From positions 1 through 35,857 of the forward strand of contig JALGVR010000035.1 in assembly GCA_025774605.1 (NCBI GenBank): a DNA stretch of 35,857 nucleotides. Direction: 5' to 3'. Below, piece after piece: positions 28,956-35,857 of this stretch. Both the position numbers and the translations under genes were made by a program. The number at the start of each line of letters is the position of its first letter. Within the stretch, counting starts at the first letter, position 1. Source of the stretch: a bacterium. Lineage in GTDB: Bacteria; Electryoneota; AABM5-125-24; Hatepunaeales; Hatepunaeaceae. The notes beneath the pieces are model-generated. The model had not been told where the DNA came from. It was given only the letters and a program-made list of their open reading frames with translations, and made no database searches.

Positions 28956-28975
28956 TACTCTATGGTCGTAGAGTG
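28956..28975. promoter_or_regulatory. Palindrome copy 3, TACTCTATGGTCGTAGAGTG
   Basis: Same family; sits 12 bp downstream of the -10 of the predicted promoter. Confidence 0.8.
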
Positions 28976-28987
28976 ATACTTGGTTCG

Positions 28988-29016
28988 AATATACGATTTT
29001 ATCTCGGCTTTGTCAA
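28988..29016 (-). promoter_or_regulatory. Sigma70-type promoter for cassette 1, TTGACA-N17-TATATT
   Basis: Minus strand TTGACAAAGCCGAGATAAAATCGTATATT; -35 at 29011-29016, -10 at 28988-28993. Confidence 0.75.
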
Positions 29017-29055
29017 GAGAAAAATCACGGTTTATCACTTAAACTGGGCAAACGG

Positions 29056-30312
29056 TTATTCCAGGATATCCCTTAGATGCATTGGATCCATTTTCAACGA
29101 CTGCCAGAATTCATCCAGTTGATCTTCCTTAATGCCAAGCCTCAGCAGTGAGAGATAATTCGGTTCGTCAGCAACGCTGTTGCCGCTCTCGCCGATTTTG
29201 TATCGATGACAGAAGAAATTTGCCAGGTGTGCCACATCGATCTCCCGACCGTCCTTATCAACCGACTCAGGGCGGTGGTGATAACGGATCGCCCTGACCA
29301 GCGGAAGGGGCAGCTTCCAGCTCTCAGCGACCATTCCGCCTATCTCGGCGTGATCGGTACCGGTGAGCTCGCGGCAGACCTCGTGCAGCGGTCGTTGTTG
29401 ATCCTCCGCCGTCTTAATCATATGGTGAAATTCCTCCCTGAAGTGCTGATTAAGAACCACCTTTCCGAAATCGTGCAGTAAGCCCATCACAAAGGCATCC
29501 CTGGGGGACAGATCGTTTAACCGCTTGCTCAGGGCGCGAGCGATATGGGCAGTTCCCAGCGAATGGCCCCAGAATTCCTTCCGGTTGAGAGCGCTGTCAT
29601 CCTCCGTATCGAATGCCTCCATCAGACACACAACTTGGGCGATGTTCATGATCTCATCGAAACCGAGCACGACGATGGCGCGATCGACATTCCCGATCTC
29701 GCGGTGGAACCCGTAATAGGCAGAGTTGGCTATCTTCAGTATCCTGGCCGTGATCGATTGGTCCTTCTTGATCTCTCCGGCGAGATCGCGAGCCGATGAA
29801 TTGGGGTCCTTGAGCAGGTCCATAATCTTGGCGGCAAGGGAGGGCAGGGGTGCAAGGAGGTGTATCTGCTCAAGTTTTGCCTTTATCTTCCTGTAATCAA
29901 ACGGGGTATTGCCTTTCACCTGCCGTCTTGAGACCGGGAAAAATCCTGCCAATATCCTGCTGAGGGCGTTCTGGTTTAATGGTTTGAACAGAACCTGCGC
30001 CGCGCCCAGAGTCAATGCCTGTTCCGTTAAGTCCCGATCGGATTCATCGAGGGTGATTAAAACCGGAATACGTTTCCAATCATCATTCGTTCTCATAGCC
30101 TGAAGCAGGTCGGATGCAGTATGTGACTCAAGTTGCCAGTCCGCGATAACCAGGTCCGGTTTATACTGGATGAAATATCGTAAGGATTTGTGAACACTGT
30201 CCTTGTGTTCGATCTCACAAGGTCGGATTCGTTGCAGCATCAGGCAGGTTTCACTCTTGAACACGGTTGACCCGGTTATCAAAAGTACTTTCAATCTTTC
30301 AGAATGATTCAT
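29056..30312 (-). CDS. REC-HDOD protein (cassette 2 paralogue)
   Basis: REC: PDLVIADWQLESHTASDLLQAMR...AAQVLFKPLN; HDOD: DQSITARILKIANSAYYGFHREIGNVDRAIVVLGFDEIMNIAQ...MGLLHDFGKVVLNQHF. Confidence 0.88.
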   Translation of the reverse strand: MNHSERLKVLLITGSTVFKSETCLMLQRIRPCEIEHKDSVHKSLRYFIQYKPDLVIADWQLESHTASDLLQAMRTNDDWKRIPVLITLDESDRDLTEQALTLGAAQVLFKPLNQNALSRILAGFFPVSRRQVKGNTPFDYRKIKAKLEQIHLLAPLPSLAAKIMDLLKDPNSSARDLAGEIKKDQSITARILKIANSAYYGFHREIGNVDRAIVVLGFDEIMNIAQVVCLMEAFDTEDDSALNRKEFWGHSLGTAHIARALSKRLNDLSPRDAFVMGLLHDFGKVVLNQHFREEFHHMIKTAEDQQRPLHEVCRELTGTDHAEIGGMVAESWKLPLPLVRAIRYHHRPESVDKDGREIDVAHLANFFCHRYKIGESGNSVADEPNYLSLLRLGIKEDQLDEFWQSLKMDPMHLRDILE

Positions 30313-32000
30313 GATTTCCTTGCCTTCCTGCCCTTTGCTGTCACCTTGAAGGTAATATAAAAGGTTGTACCCTCACCGGGGATTGATTCATAGCTTATGG
30401 ACCCCTGATAAGGCTCCAGCAGGGATCTGGCGCTGGACAATCCCAGGCCGCTGCCGGAGGATAATCCATTCTTGGCGTCTTCGGAGCCTCCCTTGGTGGT
30501 GAAGAACGGTTCGAAGATCCTGTCGCCGACATCTTGCGCAACTCCCGGTCCGCTATCCGAAATGGATAACCTGACCTCACCCTGTCCGCTGTCGAACTCG
30601 GTCCGAATGGTCAGTTGCCTGTGCATGCTCCCCTTCATCGCATCGAGGGCATTGTAGACGATGTTCATGATCGCCTGGGAAAAATCGCCGTACAGTCCCT
30701 TCAACTTCGGCAGGTTGTCGGCAAAGTGAAATTCCTTCTTGACATCATGTTTGTAGAACATATTGGCTTCAAGGAACTTCAACTCGCTCTGAAGCAGCCA
30801 GTTCAGGTCAACATCTGTCGGTTTGGTGTTTCTCTCCCGACTGATCTTATCGAGCAGGTTCCCGACGATTCCGGTGATATTGTTAGTGTGTTCTTCAATT
30901 ATTCCAACCTCGGGAGAATCGACACCCTTCTTTTTAAGTAAGGTGAGATGTCCCTGGATGATATGGATCGGATTCTGCAGATTGTGCGCAATTCCGGTCA
31001 CATAGAGACCCACCTGGGCGAGCTCCCGCTGTCGCATCAGTTTCACCTTCATTTCGAGCTCGCGGCTTAACCGTTCATTACGGCGTTTCTCCGTCACGTC
31101 GCGAAGGTAGAGCCTTATGAAACCGACACTGCCGTTTGTCTGGAAATTGACATTGCCGGACAGCTCGGTTTCTATGTATTTTCCGTTTTTACCCTTGAGC
31201 AGCACATCGACGTTCTGTACTTCCTCACCCTTAATCAGCTTCGCCCAGCATCTGCTGAAATTGCCGCCCGGTTCCTCCTTGATCAAATCGGTAAAAATGT
31301 TGTCGGACGAATCGCCTTTAACCCCCAACTTCTTTCTGAACGCCTGATTGCAATCCCTGATAACCCCGTCCGGGAACACCACCACCGCCATGTCGGATGC
31401 GTTTTCGAACAGGTCGTAAAACGCCTCTTTTGCATCGTGCAATCCCTTGTAGAGGACGCGATTGTTGAATCCCGACTTGATCAGGCTGCTCAATATGTGA
31501 ATAAACCGGATGATGTTCTTGCTTGACATGTGCATGATCGGGTCGATAAGGACGATTGCACCCATTTTAAGATCGTCGAAGTTGACCGGTATCAGGGCGA
31601 ATCTCACCTTGTCAGGCACGTTTGGTCCCCAGAATCTGATGGCCGGGTCGTCCTCAACATTTTCAAGGTAGAGTGGATTGTCGCGCTGACGGACCCATTC
31701 CAGCAATCCCTCTTCATGCTCGGGAAGCAGGTCGGATACAGGATACAGACCGCTCGAGCCGCCCGCCCAAGCCTCCAGCCACCAGCCCGACGGCTCCCGG
31801 CGTCGAAACTGAAACAGCGCACAGACGGATGCTTCAAATATCTGCAGAAAATCGGAGCAGAGCCTGGTGAAATAGCCTGTGTCCTGCAATCCACTGACCA
31901 CAGACTCCGCCACCAGGCGGACTATCGACATCTGGTAAAGGTTTTCCTCGTTTTCCCTGGTGAGGGCGTCAATTATTTTGCGTAGGTTCTCACTTTCCAA
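30309..32000 (-). CDS. GAF-PAS sensor histidine kinase (cassette 2 paralogue)
   Basis: TTG start; H-box GLYVTGIAHNLQNPIHIIQGHLTLL; DFSQAIMNIVYNALDAMK; ISDSGPGVAQDV; GSGLGLSSARSLLEPYQG; ATGA overlap with REC-HDOD gene. Confidence 0.9.
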   Translation of the reverse strand: MESENLRKIIDALTRENEENLYQMSIVRLVAESVVSGLQDTGYFTRLCSDFLQIFEASVCALFQFRRREPSGWWLEAWAGGSSGLYPVSDLLPEHEEGLLEWVRQRDNPLYLENVEDDPAIRFWGPNVPDKVRFALIPVNFDDLKMGAIVLIDPIMHMSSKNIIRFIHILSSLIKSGFNNRVLYKGLHDAKEAFYDLFENASDMAVVVFPDGVIRDCNQAFRKKLGVKGDSSDNIFTDLIKEEPGGNFSRCWAKLIKGEEVQNVDVLLKGKNGKYIETELSGNVNFQTNGSVGFIRLYLRDVTEKRRNERLSRELEMKVKLMRQRELAQVGLYVTGIAHNLQNPIHIIQGHLTLLKKKGVDSPEVGIIEEHTNNITGIVGNLLDKISRERNTKPTDVDLNWLLQSELKFLEANMFYKHDVKKEFHFADNLPKLKGLYGDFSQAIMNIVYNALDAMKGSMHRQLTIRTEFDSGQGEVRLSISDSGPGVAQDVGDRIFEPFFTTKGGSEDAKNGLSSGSGLGLSSARSLLEPYQGSISYESIPGEGTTFYITFKVTAKGRKARKS

Positions 32001-32191
32001 GGTAAACGATGTCCTCTCTTAAGATTGATTACACCAAAGGAGCTTCAACTGTTACGCGCTGCCATCTGAACGCATCCGGCACAACCTGACGTTTCACCGG
32101 CAAACTCTTTGAACTGATAATGTCAAGCTGGTTTTATGTTGATCGTGAAATATCAAGTAATTATAAGATTCTTGTTGTCGTTTTCAATATG

Positions 32192-32211
32192 TACTCTATG
32201 GTTATAGAGTG
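32192..32211. promoter_or_regulatory. Palindrome copy 4, TACTCTATGGTTATAGAGTG
   Basis: 18/20 identical to copy 3; 11 bp downstream of the predicted -10. Confidence 0.8.
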
Positions 32212-32222
32212 CTTTTGGAAAG

Positions 32223-32251
32223 AATATATGCAATCAATATTATTTTGTCAA
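32223..32251 (-). promoter_or_regulatory. Sigma70-type promoter for cassette 2, TTGACA-N17-TATATT
   Basis: Minus strand TTGACAAAATAATATTGATTGCATATATT; -35 at 32246-32251, -10 at 32223-32228. Confidence 0.75.
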
Positions 32252-32350
32252 GAGAAATCCCCATTTTTCTATAGATTATTTATTTTCGTCCCGTTTTTTC
32301 CATTGAATCGTGGTCCGGCAGTTGTTCCAGATCACAATCATGAACGAGTG

Positions 32351-32378
32351 AGGCACAGCCGCTGCAATGGCTGTGCCT
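32351..32378. other. Perfect 10-bp-stem hairpin AGGCACAGCC-N8-GGCTGTGCCT, possible terminator or processing site downstream of porB
   Basis: Arms read directly; no U-tract follows on the minus strand. Confidence 0.6.
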
Positions 32379-32437
32379 CCGTGGAAGACAGGTATTGAGT
32401 TTATTTTTTAAGGAGATAAGAGTAGTCGGGGGTCCTC

Positions 32438-33367
32438 TCAGGCAGGATGCTCATTTGTTATGGCTTCGCTGACCCGCATATGATGCATCAGGCGCGCCCA
32501 TTCGGCGTTAACGTTTTTCTGGATGTAATCCCGCTGTTCCTCGGTCAGATGTCTGAAGCGCCCCTGCAGGGAGAGATAATCGTTCACCGGTCGCTGAGGC
32601 GGATTCTTCGACAGCGTGTAGTGTGTACCTGCTTCGACTTCATACAGGGGAAATACCCGCGATTCCACCGCATAGCGGGCTTCGAGGATCGAATCCTTTT
32701 CCAGGGCTTTATGTCCCGGCGGGCAGGGGCTGAAGATATGGATGATCCTGAACCCCTCGATCGACATGGCTTTGCGGAATTTATGGACGAGATCGTCTGG
32801 ATAGGCGATGGTTGTGGACGCGGCATAGGGGACGCGGTGCGCCGCCATGATTTCGAGCAGGTTCTTTTTCTTCTCCTTCTTGAAATCCTTTCCGGGCGTG
32901 GTGGTTGTCCAGGCTCCCCAGGGCGTCGCCGATGAACGTTGAATGCCGGTGTTCATATAGGCTTCGTTGTCATAGCAGACGTAGATTATATCGTCGTTGC
33001 GCTCCGCCGCGGCGGAGAGTTGACCGAAGCCGATGTCCATCGTTCCGCCGTCACCCGCCCAGGCGACTACGTTGATCCCCTTCTTTCCGGTGGCGTTAAG
33101 TCCGGCTCGAATGGCTCCGGCAGTTATCGCCGCAGTTTCGAAAGCCACCTGAAACACCGGGACGTTGCAGGCGGAGTAGGGGAACGGTCCGTCTATCACC
33201 GCCCAGCAGCACGCCGGGAAAATCAGGATAGTATTGCGTCCCAGAGTCTTCAACGCCAGTCTCATCGCCAGCGCGGCGCCGCAACCCGGACATGCGACAT
33301 GACCGGGCTTCATTATCTCTTCTTCGGCAACTTCCGTAAAATTCTTCAGATATGTTAGAGTTTCCAT
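32438..33367 (-). CDS. porB: Pyruvate/2-oxoacid:ferredoxin oxidoreductase beta (TPP-binding) subunit
   Basis: GHVACPGCGAALAMRLALKTLG, VVAWAGDGGTMDIGFGQLSAAAERNDDIIYVCYDNEAYMNTGIQRSSATPWGAWTTTTP. Confidence 0.9.
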   Translation of the reverse strand: METLTYLKNFTEVAEEEIMKPGHVACPGCGAALAMRLALKTLGRNTILIFPACCWAVIDGPFPYSACNVPVFQVAFETAAITAGAIRAGLNATGKKGINVVAWAGDGGTMDIGFGQLSAAAERNDDIIYVCYDNEAYMNTGIQRSSATPWGAWTTTTPGKDFKKEKKKNLLEIMAAHRVPYAASTTIAYPDDLVHKFRKAMSIEGFRIIHIFSPCPPGHKALEKDSILEARYAVESRVFPLYEVEAGTHYTLSKNPPQRPVNDYLSLQGRFRHLTEEQRDYIQKNVNAEWARLMHHMRVSEAITNEHPA

Positions 33368-33797
33368 TCCTTCAACCTGTATCTGAGTTTTGCCCGTTCA
33401 TGGACAAATTATCGAAACCATACAATGCCTGTTGAAAATCCGTCAACTGTCATACCTGCGGAACAGTCTGTCCGAAAATACAATTTTTCAATGTTCAGTC
33501 CCGGAAATGGATGCGGCGCGCCTGGGACGGCCTGCTGAGCCCGAACTCAGCGGGGCTCGATAAATCGGTCCCTGCGCGATATTGATCTTCACTCCATATA
33601 TTAAAGGAACCGAGCATTGGTTACGCTCGCAATATCGGCGACTTCTCTGATTCCAACTTCCGTTGGAAAGATGATATTCAAGGTGTTCGGTATTTCCGGA
33701 TACACTGCCTTCGCGGGAGTGACAATGTAAGATACGATCCTGGAAACGGTGTACTTTTCAACAGATACCATATACAGCCCCCCCGAACTCCGGTCTT

Positions 33798-34958
33798 CTA
33801 TTCCTTCAGCCCGATCCAGACCTGTTCACCTTCCTCGATCGGTCGTTTCTGGACGTCAAGGGCGATTTTTTCAATCGTTTCGGGTTTCACGTCACGGCCT
33901 CCAAGACCGACTATGTAACCGTAGACGGATGGACGTTGATCCTCGGGCAGATGATAGAGCGCGTTGCGGATCTCCTGAGTCCAGATGCCGCCCATCCCCA
34001 CACATATATCGCGGTCCAGAACCGCCACGCGCTTGCGCCCCGCCAGAACCCCGCGCACCAGCTCAACCGGGAACGGACGCAGCAGCTTCATCTTCAGCAA
34101 TCCGATGGAATGACCCTTGTCCCGAAGATCATCGATCACCGACCGCGCGGTCGATGTCACTGTCCCCGATGTCGCCAGCACGTAATCGGCGCCTTCAAGC
34201 CGGTAGGGTTCGATCAAGCCGTAGCCGCGCCCGAACATCGTTTTGAAATCCCTGTCCGCCTGCTCCGCAGCCTCAAGCGCCTCGTTCATCGCCACCTGCA
34301 TCTTGTAGCGGAACTCCATGTAGATATCCTGCGGTACAATGCCGCCGAAGGCGTGTGGATCATCGACGTCAAGGTAGATCGACGGTTTGTACGGAGGCAG
34401 GTATTCGGATGTCCGTTCCTGTCCCGGGATATCGACCGCCTCGTAGGTGTGCGAGAGGAAGAATGCATCCAGCACCAGCATCACCGGAAGGTTGACGATC
34501 TCGGCAACCTTGTAGCCTTGGATAACAGTGTCGAGCACTTCCTGGTTTGACTCGCAGTAGTATTGCAGCCAGCCGGTATCGCGCTGGGCGAGGGAGTCGT
34601 TCTGGTCTGTCCAGATCGACCAGCCGGGCGCCATGGCGCGGTTCACGTTGGCCATTACGACAGGCAGCCTGGCCAGCGCCGCCCAGTGGAGCATCTCGTG
34701 CATCAACGCCAAACCTTGCGCCGAAGTTGCGGTAAAGGTACGCGCACCGGCGGCTTGGGCTCCTATGCAGCCCGCCATGGCGGAATGCTCCGATTCGACC
34801 TTGATGAACTGGGCGTCGAGCAGACCCTTGGCGACGATGTCAGCCAACTCCTCGATGATCGTTGTCTGCGGCGTTATCGGGTACGCCGAAACAACCTGGG
34901 CTCTGGCGCACATCGCCCCCCAGGCTGCCGATTGATTACCGGTTAGTATTTTTTGCAT
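33798..34958 (-). CDS. porA: Pyruvate/2-oxoacid:ferredoxin oxidoreductase alpha subunit
   Basis: LTGNQSAAWGAMCARAQVVSAYPITPQTTIIEEL, ESEHSAMAGCIGAQAAGARTFTATSAQGLALMHEMLHWA. Confidence 0.9.
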   Translation of the reverse strand: MQKILTGNQSAAWGAMCARAQVVSAYPITPQTTIIEELADIVAKGLLDAQFIKVESEHSAMAGCIGAQAAGARTFTATSAQGLALMHEMLHWAALARLPVVMANVNRAMAPGWSIWTDQNDSLAQRDTGWLQYYCESNQEVLDTVIQGYKVAEIVNLPVMLVLDAFFLSHTYEAVDIPGQERTSEYLPPYKPSIYLDVDDPHAFGGIVPQDIYMEFRYKMQVAMNEALEAAEQADRDFKTMFGRGYGLIEPYRLEGADYVLATSGTVTSTARSVIDDLRDKGHSIGLLKMKLLRPFPVELVRGVLAGRKRVAVLDRDICVGMGGIWTQEIRNALYHLPEDQRPSVYGYIVGLGGRDVKPETIEKIALDVQKRPIEEGEQVWIGLKE

Positions 34959-35008
34959 TTTTACCTGTGTATGAACGCTGTCGCCTCTCCCCAGGTGACA
35001 GCAGGATA

Positions 35009-35341
35009 TTAATAACCTGAAAGAATTTCGCTGATATGCTGCTTAAGGATCGGAATGTCATTCTGGGTCACATCCCAAACGGCGTTTAAATCAACAGCCA
35101 TATAATCGTGTATCAATATGTCTCTCAGTCCGGCAATGCGTCTCCATTGAACCTCGGGATGACTATTCCGTAATTCAGTAGACAGGCGTTTGCTTGCTTC
35201 ACCAATGATTTCCAATTTCCGGATAACCGCATCCTGCCAGTGTGTCTGTTCCATGAACACGACCCGCCCGATTGATGTATATTCTTGTATCTTCTGGATG
35301 GCGTCGTCAATATGCTTTAGATAGAGTCTGTCGCTTTTCAC
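35009..35341 (-). CDS. hepT: HepT-like (HEPN/DUF86) toxin ribonuclease
   Basis: RX4HXY motif RDILIHDY; helical HEPN pattern; overlaps upstream nucleotidyltransferase gene. Confidence 0.85.
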   Translation of the reverse strand: MKSDRLYLKHIDDAIQKIQEYTSIGRVVFMEQTHWQDAVIRKLEIIGEASKRLSTELRNSHPEVQWRRIAGLRDILIHDYMAVDLNAVWDVTQNDIPILKQHISEILSGY

Positions 35342-35622
35342 AACGGAACCGCTTCTTCAAGGATGTCATCCCGAATATACGGACTTAAACCGGCTTCGGT
35401 GACAACGTCAACCTTGATTCCGAGCAAGTCTTCCAAGTCCTGCTGCATAGCGATAAGGTCCAACAGCGATCGTCCTGCTTCCAATTCGATAAGAATGTCG
35501 AGGTCGCTGGACTCCGTCGCTTCACCGCGTGCTGCTGAACCGAAGACGCGGATGTTACGCCCGCCGTATTGAGTTATAATGCGGGCTATGGATTCGCCGT
35601 ACTGATGAAACTTATTCTTCAT
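35338..35622 (-). CDS. mntA: MntA-like minimal nucleotidyltransferase antitoxin
   Basis: GSX10DXD motif: [20 protein letters not shown]; 4-bp overlap with hepT. Confidence 0.85.
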   Translation of the reverse strand: MKNKFHQYGESIARIITQYGGRNIRVFGSAARGEATESSDLDILIELEAGRSLLDLIAMQQDLEDLLGIKVDVVTEAGLSPYIRDDILEEAVPL

Positions 35623-35687
35623 ACGAAAATATTCTTTCCCGATTACTGATGAAACTTATTCTTCATACGAAAATATTCTTTCCCGAT
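35600..35687. repeat. Exact 44-bp tandem duplication
   Basis: TACTGATGAAACTTATTCTTCATACGAAAATATTCTTTCCCGAT at 35600-35643 and again at 35644-35687. Confidence 0.95.
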
Positions 35688-35793
35688 GCTCGTTCCCCCT
35701 CGCCCGCGATCCGAACAGGTAGATCTTCGCCGGCTGGATGGCGGCGACAATCTTCTCAACAATCTCGGTCAGTTTTGCATCGTTGTTGATCAT
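35656..35793 (-). pseudogene. Truncated minimal nucleotidyltransferase fragment
   Basis: Own translation [47 protein letters not shown] motif present, DXD lost at the duplication boundary. Confidence 0.7.
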
Positions 35794-35857
35794 TGTCTTA
35801 CTTGAGGCATCTTTCCCTTTACTTTCCTCTTGTCCAGCGCCTTCAGGTCCCGGCGGG
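35791..35857 (-). CDS. C-terminal end of an unidentified upstream gene (partial)
   Basis: Minus strand frame ...RRDLKALDKRKVKGKMPQVRQ* whose TGA overlaps the ATG of the truncated nucleotidyltransferase (ATGA). Confidence 0.4.

Noticed and set aside
28771-28975. LexA/SOS box interpretation of TACTCTA-N6-TAGAGTA
   Set aside because: Resembles the E. coli TACTGTA-N6-TACAGTA form but the core CTGT/ACAG is changed to CTCT/AGAG, and no SOS gene is adjacent; no basis to name the regulator
28981-28994. tRNA T-loop-like TGGTTCGAATATA
   Set aside because: No acceptor, D-arm or anticodon arm pairing nearby; the segment coincides with the -10 of the predicted promoter
32351-32378. Definite Rho-independent terminator for porB
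   Set aside because: Strong hairpin but no U-tract after it on the minus strand; left as a possible processing site or terminator

Overview
The window looks like a chromosomal segment from a Gram-negative bacterium. Support for that: an Omp85-type protein, a T9SS-type C-terminal sorting domain, lipoprotein signals, and both subunits of a pyruvate/2-oxoacid:ferredoxin oxidoreductase. I cannot assign a phylum from sequence alone. Most genes are on the minus strand and most are housekeeping or accessory single genes: ResB, secreted and beta-helix proteins, an Omp85/large-barrel/propeller operon, a divergent glycogen-synthase-like protein, GAF-GGDEF, DUF72, hutI, an M16 peptidase, a K+ channel, a lipoprotein-like Pcm, SPFH/NfeD, and CoxS/CoxM-like subunits. 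The best candidate for an undescribed system is 25.7-32.3 kb. It holds two tandem paralogous cassettes, each a GAF-PAS histidine kinase with TTG start followed by an overlapping REC-HDOD gene. Each cassette is preceded by the same regulatory module: a near-consensus sigma70 promoter (TTGACA-N17-TATATT) with a 20-bp palindrome (TACTCTA-N6-TAGAGTA type) just downstream. Cassette 1 carries two further palindrome copies at 90-95 bp spacing. Other items of note: a HepT/MntA-like module next to a second nucleotidyltransferase fragment truncated at an exact 44-bp tandem duplication; a dispersed-palindrome locus flanked by two different short tandem arrays (3.8-4.2 kb); and a GC-rich palindromic repeat array that abuts and supplies the stop codon of the 2Fe-2S gene (23.6-23.8 kb). 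No tRNA, rRNA, CRISPR array or transposase was recognised. All calls are by eye; no database search was run.
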